Assembly (NCBI GenBank): GCA_963791805.1
Contig: CAWBTU010000006.1
Span: 1,550,001-1,614,000, forward strand
From: JACMJL01 sp963791805
Lineage (GTDB): Bacteria > Bacillota > Clostridia > Clostridiales > Clostridiaceae
Direction: 5' to 3'
Length of the DNA stretch: 64,000 nucleotides
Positions 59,877-64,000 of the stretch are shown one piece after another. The notes under the pieces are model-generated. The model searched no databases and was not told the DNA's origin. It saw only the letters and a program-made list of their open reading frames with translations. The position numbers and the translations under genes were made by a program. The first letter of the stretch is position 1, and each line of letters begins with the position of its first letter.

Positions 59877-59965
59877 TTGTCTTGTAGGAGCGGGACACCC
59901 TTCTATTACTAGATGGCCTTCGAAGCTGAAGGATGTCCCGGGTTATCTTAGTCAAGAGTATTGTA
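59877..59965 (-). repeat. Structured repeat element, copy B (leader of hutU)
   Basis: The stem arms are 59891-59903 and 59928-59940. Compared with copy A, stem positions 3 and 9 change as pairs (U-A to G-C and U-A to C-G), preserving all 13 pairs on the minus strand. The flank AAGATAACCCG and the loop word YATCTA are shared with copy A. Confidence 0.65.
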
Positions 59966-60034
59966 TTTATTTAATATTTTACTAGCTTTCAGAATCTTAT
60001 ATCATGCATTTTTAAGCTATATTTTGCTTCAATT

Positions 60035-60120
60035 TTATCTTGATTAGAGCAGACATACTTATATTTGTAGATAGCCCACAAATCTGAAGGAAATCCCTAG
60101 TTTTATTATTAAGTTACATT
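60035..60120 (-). repeat. Decayed tandem copy C of the repeat element
   Basis: About 160 bases after copy B, a diverged duplicate is seen: GCAGACATACTT, TAGATAGCC and TCTGAAGGA align with copy B, and the AT-rich upstream 60 bases also align. The stem no longer pairs fully. It lies further upstream in the hutU leader on the minus strand. Confidence 0.5.
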
Positions 60121-60247
60121 ATTAGGATACAATATATTATGTACTAATACAATATCATCTCGATAAAGCGTTTTCATTAACAAAGAATTAAACAAAAGTA
60201 ATATAGTAATAATACTTATTATTAAATATAAATAGAAAATTACGCAT

Positions 60248-60447
60248 AGAAAAAGCATGAAATATTTTGCGTAGAGGTTGTCTGAGCGAGCATTAGAAAG
60301 ACTTGACTGATTTATTTTAAAATTGCGTTAAGCCCACGAAATGTTTGAGCGTAGCGAGTTTTGAGTGGGTAGCAATTTAAAAATAAATCAGCTTAGTCTT
60401 TCTATGTGCAGCGAACAATCTCGTAGCAAAATATTTCATGCTTTTTC
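60248..60447. repeat. 200-bp imperfect palindrome with 23-base perfect ends
   Basis: Ends 60248-60270 and 60425-60447 are perfect 23-base inverted repeats. Inside, TAGAAAGACT (60294-60303) pairs with AGTCTTTCTA (60395-60404), a 20-base arm at 60307-60326 pairs with 60372-60391 with one mismatch, and CCCAC (60333-60337) pairs with GTGGG. The apical loop holds GAGCGTAGCGAG. It is a MITE-like or REP-like element or a very long hairpin. It occupies the pflA end of the 737-base gap 59749-60485. No gene was found in that gap. Confidence 0.8.
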
Positions 60448-60485
60448 TTTATATTATCTTTTATATATTACTAAATGAGCAACAA

Positions 60486-61211
60486 CTATACTGTTTTTCT
60501 AACTTCATTTATTAGCATTTCTTCTAATTCAACAACTCTATCCTTATCCATAGGCTCAATCCCTTTTAATCTATACGGTATCCCTATTTTATCGTATTTT
60601 TCCTCACCTAAAACATGGTATGGCAATAATTCTATTTTCTCAACATTTTTAATATTTTTTATTATCTCAGCAAGTTTATGTATATGCTCATATGAATCTG
60701 TTATTCCAGGGACAACTACATGTCTTATCCATAGAGGCGTATTGGATTTTTCTACTGTTTCAAGGAATTCATTGAATTGGTTTTTATCTCTACCGGTTAG
60801 TTCTTTGTAACCTTCATTATCTACATGCTTTATATCAAGAATAACAAGATCAATATATTTTAATATTTCTTCGTAGCTACCTCTTCCAAATCCTGCTGTA
60901 TCAAGTGCAGTATGAATGCCATTATTTTTACATAATTTTAATACCTCAATTAGAAATTTAGGTTGCAATAATGGATCTCCACCTGAAAAAGTGACTCCGC
61001 CACCTGATTTTTCGAAATAAGGTTTATATCTGAGTATTTTTTTAACTAAAGCTTCAGCTTCTATCTCTATGCCTTCCTTTTCTAACCAAGTATCAGGATT
61101 ATGGCAATAGGCACATCTAAGGTGACAGCCTTGAAAAAATATTACTGTTCTCACGCCTGGACCATCAACTAAGCCTGAGCTTTCTATTGAATGAATTCTC
61201 CCTGTAGTCAT
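60486..61211 (-). CDS. pflA: Pyruvate formate-lyase activating enzyme
   Basis: PflA (241 aa) is a radical SAM enzyme that installs the glycyl radical in pyruvate formate-lyase. The cluster motif is CHLRCAYCHNPDTW, preceded by ESSGLVDGPGVRTVIFFQG, and SGGGVTFSGGDPLLQ follows. No pflB is adjacent on this side, so the substrate enzyme is elsewhere. Its start codon overlaps the stop of a 49-aa ORF as ATGA, so its translation is likely coupled to that ORF. Confidence 0.94.
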   Translation of the reverse strand: MTTGRIHSIESSGLVDGPGVRTVIFFQGCHLRCAYCHNPDTWLEKEGIEIEAEALVKKILRYKPYFEKSGGGVTFSGGDPLLQPKFLIEVLKLCKNNGIHTALDTAGFGRGSYEEILKYIDLVILDIKHVDNEGYKELTGRDKNQFNEFLETVEKSNTPLWIRHVVVPGITDSYEHIHKLAEIIKNIKNVEKIELLPYHVLGEEKYDKIGIPYRLKGIEPMDKDRVVELEEMLINEVRKTV

Positions 61212-61357
61212 ATATTTCCCCCTTCTGTATAACCCTCATTACAAATGAGGCATATTTTGCCTACTTCCACAAGTTTATAAATATAACTGCAATGTACTCC
61301 TTTGATAATTAGTTCTCCAGTTCTAGCATAACCTCTATCTTTAATATTCTGATTCAT
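61208..61357 (-). CDS. Small Cys-containing protein upstream of pflA (49 aa)
   Basis: ATG 61357, preceded by a purine-rich GGGGATA, opens a 49-codon frame whose TGA overlaps the pflA ATG. The protein contains a CLIC motif, a further Cys (VHCSYIY) and several Tyr/Gly. I recognise no family. It could be a coupling leader peptide or a small partner of PflA. An AATGAGG/CCTCATT hairpin lies in its 3' half, close to the pflA ribosome site. Confidence 0.6.
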   Translation of the reverse strand: MNQNIKDRGYARTGELIIKGVHCSYIYKLVEVGKICLICNEGYTEGGNI

Positions 61358-61387
61358 ATTATCCCCTTAAACACTATAATGTTAAAC

Positions 61388-61417
61388 ATGTAGGCATATT
61401 AATAATAATGCCTACAT
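61388..61417 (-). promoter_or_regulatory. Leader hairpin of the pflA operon
   Basis: ATGTAGGCAT (61388-61397) and ATGCCTACAT (61408-61417) are perfect 10-base arms. It lies between the predicted promoter and the small ORF. No T-run follows on the minus strand. Confidence 0.55.
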
Positions 61418-61420
61418 AGT

Positions 61421-61460
61421 TAACAGTTATAATTATATCAAATTATAACTGTTATACCAA
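61421..61460 (-). promoter_or_regulatory. pflA operon promoter embedded in a palindrome
   Basis: On the minus strand TTGGTA (61460-61455) and a perfect TATAAT (61437-61432) are 17 bases apart. A perfect 13-base inverted repeat, 61421-61433 with 61442-61454, fills the spacer and touches both promoter elements, so it could be a repressor operator. Confidence 0.65.
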
Positions 61461-61501
61461 TTTTTATTACTGATTCTTGAATAATAGGACTCCTCACTTT
61501 C

Positions 61502-62116
61502 TTACAATAATATTGATAAGTCATTGAATTCTTGAATGAGTTTGCCATAATTTCTCTTTTTATGATCAAAGAAAATAACATTCATTCCCATACTTTTAGG
61601 AACAATAAGATTCTTCTCTTGATTATCTATGAATACACATTCATTAGCAGTTACATTCAAGCACTCTAGTATTTTTACAAAAATCTTATTATCATCTTTT
61701 CCTGAACCAACATCTGCTGAAATCGTTATTGCATCAAATATTTTATTCATATCATAATATTGCACAATGTCATCTATACGGTCTTTCTTGTTGTCAGTAA
61801 CCATACCTATTTTATAATTCAGTTTTTTTAGTTTATCTATAATTGCTATCATTTGTGAATCTATAGGAGTATTTATAAATGATTCATGCAATATTCTTAT
61901 ATCAATTTTCATATTTATACCTTTGCACAATGAGTCCCAGATGTTTTCATGATTAGTTTTTCCGTACAAAAGATCATTATTATATTTGTAATACTCATGA
62001 TAAAATATTTCTTCATCTAAGCTAGTTTTCTTGCAAATGTAATTACATATGGACTGTGAACCAGTTTCATCAGTGGTTAGTACACCATCAAAATCAAATA
62101 GTATTGCTTTAATCAT
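61502..62116 (-). CDS. HAD family hydrolase
   Basis: This 204-aa phosphatase-type HAD protein has the nucleophile motif FDFDGVLTT (Asp8, Asp10), MVTDNKKDR as motif II, a Lys in GSGKDDNKIF, and CVFIDNQEKN as motif IV. The cap is of the alpha-helical beta-phosphoglucomutase kind. It starts two bases after the RdgB-like gene ends, indicating an operon. The substrate is unknown; a nucleotide or sugar phosphate is plausible. Confidence 0.85.
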   Translation of the reverse strand: MIKAILFDFDGVLTTDETGSQSICNYICKKTSLDEEIFYHEYYKYNNDLLYGKTNHENIWDSLCKGINMKIDIRILHESFINTPIDSQMIAIIDKLKKLNYKIGMVTDNKKDRIDDIVQYYDMNKIFDAITISADVGSGKDDNKIFVKILECLNVTANECVFIDNQEKNLIVPKSMGMNVIFFDHKKRNYGKLIQEFNDLSILL

Positions 62117-62117
62117 A

Positions 62118-62750
62118 TTAGTACACTTCCTTATTATTTAAATAATCCTTTATACTCCTAATAAAAAAATTTCTAAACCCATTAATAACACCTAGATTTT
62201 CACTTTTATTACCCTCTAGATCATAATAATATTTCATACTCTCTATCTCTACAGATAATGAGTCTAACGGAAATCCTTCCCGATATTTCTTATGTGGTTT
62301 GTCCACAATGTAAAATTTTTCAGAATATATATCTTCACCATCATATTTGTAAATAGTACTTTCATTCATAACCAAACAGATTGAGTTCTTATAATTTGCA
62401 ATTAATTTCCCACCATATTTTGCTGCTAAATTACTATAATAACTTATCATATCTTTATTACTCAGATTGTTTCCATGAATTCTTTTTATCAGTACACCGG
62501 GTTGATCTTCTTCATCGACACCTTCGAAATACAATCCAGAGTCACAAGAAAAAATAGGTTTTTTTACTTGCTCAAAATATGACAAGGCTTTCTGTGTTGC
62601 ATTTGATAATGGGTCTTTTCCGGTTTCTTCAGCCTCTTTTATTTCTACACCAAGAGTTCTAAGACTTGAAATGCAGAAATCCAACCCAGCCAGTGTCTTA
62701 ATCATGCTTTCTAGCTTAGCTTGATTATATGTTCCATATATTAAATTCAT
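62118..62750 (-). CDS. Ham1/RdgB-like non-canonical purine NTP pyrophosphatase
   Basis: This 210-aa protein resembles the Ham1/RdgB family, which hydrolyses dITP and XTP. The N-terminal YGTYNQAKLESM fits the (S/T)xNxxK motif. The acidic motif EAEETGKDPLSNATQKALSY and SCDSGLYFEGV follow. It is more diverged than standard RdgB, so substrate specificity may differ. It is coupled to the HAD gene as a likely clean-up pair. Confidence 0.8.
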   Translation of the reverse strand: MNLIYGTYNQAKLESMIKTLAGLDFCISSLRTLGVEIKEAEETGKDPLSNATQKALSYFEQVKKPIFSCDSGLYFEGVDEEDQPGVLIKRIHGNNLSNKDMISYYSNLAAKYGGKLIANYKNSICLVMNESTIYKYDGEDIYSEKFYIVDKPHKKYREGFPLDSLSVEIESMKYYYDLEGNKSENLGVINGFRNFFIRSIKDYLNNKEVY

Positions 62751-62871
62751 TAATTCAATCCCTTTCTCCTTAGTACACAGAAAAAATTCAAATTATGTTA
62801 TATATCATTCCACTCATATCTTTTATAGGTATATGCGTGCAGCCTGCAGTAGTATTTTGTCATACCTAGTT

Positions 62872-63459
62872 TTAATCTATGGGCAAATATCTATTACCAA
62901 AATCATTTCTTGCTAACTTTGTATATTTCATAATGAATTCGGTTTTAGCTTCAGTGTAGCCATCTCTATTATGCTCGAACTGCCCTTTTAATCTATGTTT
63001 TAACTTTCCATATTCTTCGGCAACTTCTTTATGAACGAGAAGATAGTCCCTAAAATATAATTCATTCCAATCTCCCCAAAATCTAACATGGAGATGAAAA
63101 ACCTTATCAGCGAAACCATTGGGAGTATACCCTTTATTGAAGGACATATTTAAGTCTGGTTTACCGGCAAATGACATCAATGTCCAGCCAGCATTACATA
63201 AATTTAATTTTAATTGTTCTATATCGCAATTAAAATCAACTTCCAACAGGATATCTACTGTTGGTTTAGCAATCAGTCCTTCAATGGAAGTACTTCCGAT
63301 ATGATTAATTCGCTTTAGGTCTTTTCCACCTATAACATTCATTATTTCATTTCTTTCTACTATATACCACTCTTTATAAATCGGATTATGTTCTTTTAAA
63401 ATGATGGGAAACAATTCCCAAAGTTCTTCTAATGACATTTCAGACAATGTTTTTCCCAT
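62872..63459 (-). CDS. GrpB family protein (nucleotidyltransferase-like)
   Basis: This 195-aa protein belongs to the GrpB/UPF0157 family, predicted nucleotidyltransferase-fold proteins. Key features are HIGSTSIEGLIAKPTVDILLEV and the C-terminal RDYLLVHKEVAEEYGKLKHRL. The start ATG 63459 follows AGGAGG. Function is not established. Confidence 0.88.
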   Translation of the reverse strand: MGKTLSEMSLEELWELFPIILKEHNPIYKEWYIVERNEIMNVIGGKDLKRINHIGSTSIEGLIAKPTVDILLEVDFNCDIEQLKLNLCNAGWTLMSFAGKPDLNMSFNKGYTPNGFADKVFHLHVRFWGDWNELYFRDYLLVHKEVAEEYGKLKHRLKGQFEHNRDGYTEAKTEFIMKYTKLARNDFGNRYLPID

Positions 63460-63587
63460 TGTACCCTCCTAAATAAAATATAATTTTTTTACTTAACACT
63501 TTATTACAATTACTTTTCACTTAATCAAATTGAAGTTTTAGTTACAGACTACCCCTAGTTGGTATGAAATTGTTAATTTATTTCAAT

Positions 63588-64000
63588 CTATAATTTTAAC
63601 ACCATTTCTCTATCTAATTCCTCAAAGCCCATTTTTTTATATAAAGGATATCCATCATCTGTGTATTCTAACAGTATTTTTCCTACTCCCAATCCTTTCG
63701 CTTCCTCTATAAGTTTTGTTAACAGACTACATGCCAAACCTTGATACCTATAGGCCTTAAGAGTGTACACATTTAGCAAAAGTCCTGCTCTTCCGTTTAA
63801 GCAACTTGGAACTGGTAAGGTTTCGTAAATGCACAAAATACATGAAGAAACGATTAGTCCATTATCAGTTGCTATAAAAGCAAGCAATAAATCATCCTCT
63901 AAATGTTTTTGCAAATACTCTCTTGTACGCATTCTAAATTCATCTCTGTTTGTAATATTTCTAATAGAAGATACAAATTCTAATCGGTTATCCACTAACA
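63588..64000 (-). CDS. GNAT family N-acetyltransferase, partial (5' end outside window)
   Basis: At least 136 residues of a GNAT acetyltransferase are visible. The acetyl-CoA-binding motif is AYRYQGLACSLLTKLI, followed by ILLEYTDDGYPLYKKMGFEE. The frame is open to the window edge and the visible N-terminus (NRLEFVSSI) looks internal to the fold, so the start probably lies beyond base 64000. Substrate unknown. Confidence 0.8.
   Translation of the reverse strand, partial: LVDNRLEFVSSIRNITNRDEFRMRTREYLQKHLEDDLLLAFIATDNGLIVSSCILCIYETLPVPSCLNGRAGLLLNVYTLKAYRYQGLACSLLTKLIEEAKGLGVGKILLEYTDDGYPLYKKMGFEELDREMVLKL

Noticed and set aside
61234..61250. CCTCATT/AATGAGG hairpin taken as a terminator
   Set aside because: It lies inside the small ORF before pflA and has no T-run on the transcribed strand.

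Overview
The window is a stretch of chromosome from a low-GC, Gram-positive, anaerobic spore-former, most likely a Clostridium sensu stricto relative. The evidence is strong AT bias, AGGAGG-type ribosome binding sites with several TTG/GTG starts, a PolC-type polymerase, the classic Firmicute order rimP-nusA-rnpM-ylxQ-infB-rbfA-nrnA-truB-ribF-rpsO-pnp, sporulation-associated genes (ymxH-like, FtsK/SpoIIIE, CotS-like), an IspH-S1 fusion and a trimeric [FeFe] hydrogenase. I saw no rRNA, tRNA, CRISPR array, insertion sequence or prophage.

Layout. 1-867 is the 3' end of polC. 896-8511 is the transcription/translation operon (rimP to ribF), preceded by a promoter, a hairpin and an intrinsic terminator that look like an attenuator. 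8533-11160 carries rpsO and pnp. 11244-19152 holds an M16 peptidase, a YmxH-like protein, aspartokinase, TepA, FtsK/SpoIIIE, RimO and PgsA. 19246-22270 has recA, with a LexA box at its promoter, and rny, which is split by a one-base frameshift. 22567-29656 is a mixed set of single genes: aminotransferase, HPr, purB, pentapeptide protein, CorA, radical SAM protein, metallophosphoesterase and a small hydrophilic protein. 29714-33853 (minus) is an electron-bifurcating-type [FeFe] hydrogenase operon with a CRP/FNR-like site upstream. 34283-36404 pairs a histidyl-tRNA synthetase with a degenerate rhomboid-like membrane protein. 36837-39060 has a tyrosine recombinase, a Cys-rich acidic protein and lexA, which has its own LexA box. 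39126-47441 (minus) is miaB-mutS-mutL-miaA-ynbB; hfq, often found after miaA, is absent and a structured repeat sits in that gap. 47618-56086 (minus) carries GNAT, CotS-like, speD, ispH-rpsA, cmk, a flavoprotein, an RpiR regulator, a DUF4264-like small protein and rluB. 56235-57691 (plus) is a znuCB-like metal ABC pair. 57721-59748 (minus) is a lone long-form urocanate hydratase. 60486-61357 is pflA translationally coupled to a 49-aa Cys-containing small ORF. 61502-64000 (minus) is a RdgB-like/HAD pair, GrpB and a GNAT fragment.

The most unusual content is non-coding. (i) A hairpin element occurs at 40515-40564 and 59891-59940, with a decayed tandem copy at about 60049-60099. Its 13-bp stem shows two compensatory base-pair changes and a conserved pair that is G-U only if the RNA is made from the minus strand, the strand of the downstream genes ynbB and hutU. 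(ii) A 200-bp imperfect palindrome with 23-nt perfect ends lies at 60248-60447. (iii) A perfect 12-bp inverted repeat plus an extra half-site precedes the tyrosine recombinase (36627-36708). (iv) Nested palindromes surround the pflA promoter. Two likely genuine small ORFs (29477-29656 and 61208-61357) are also of interest.
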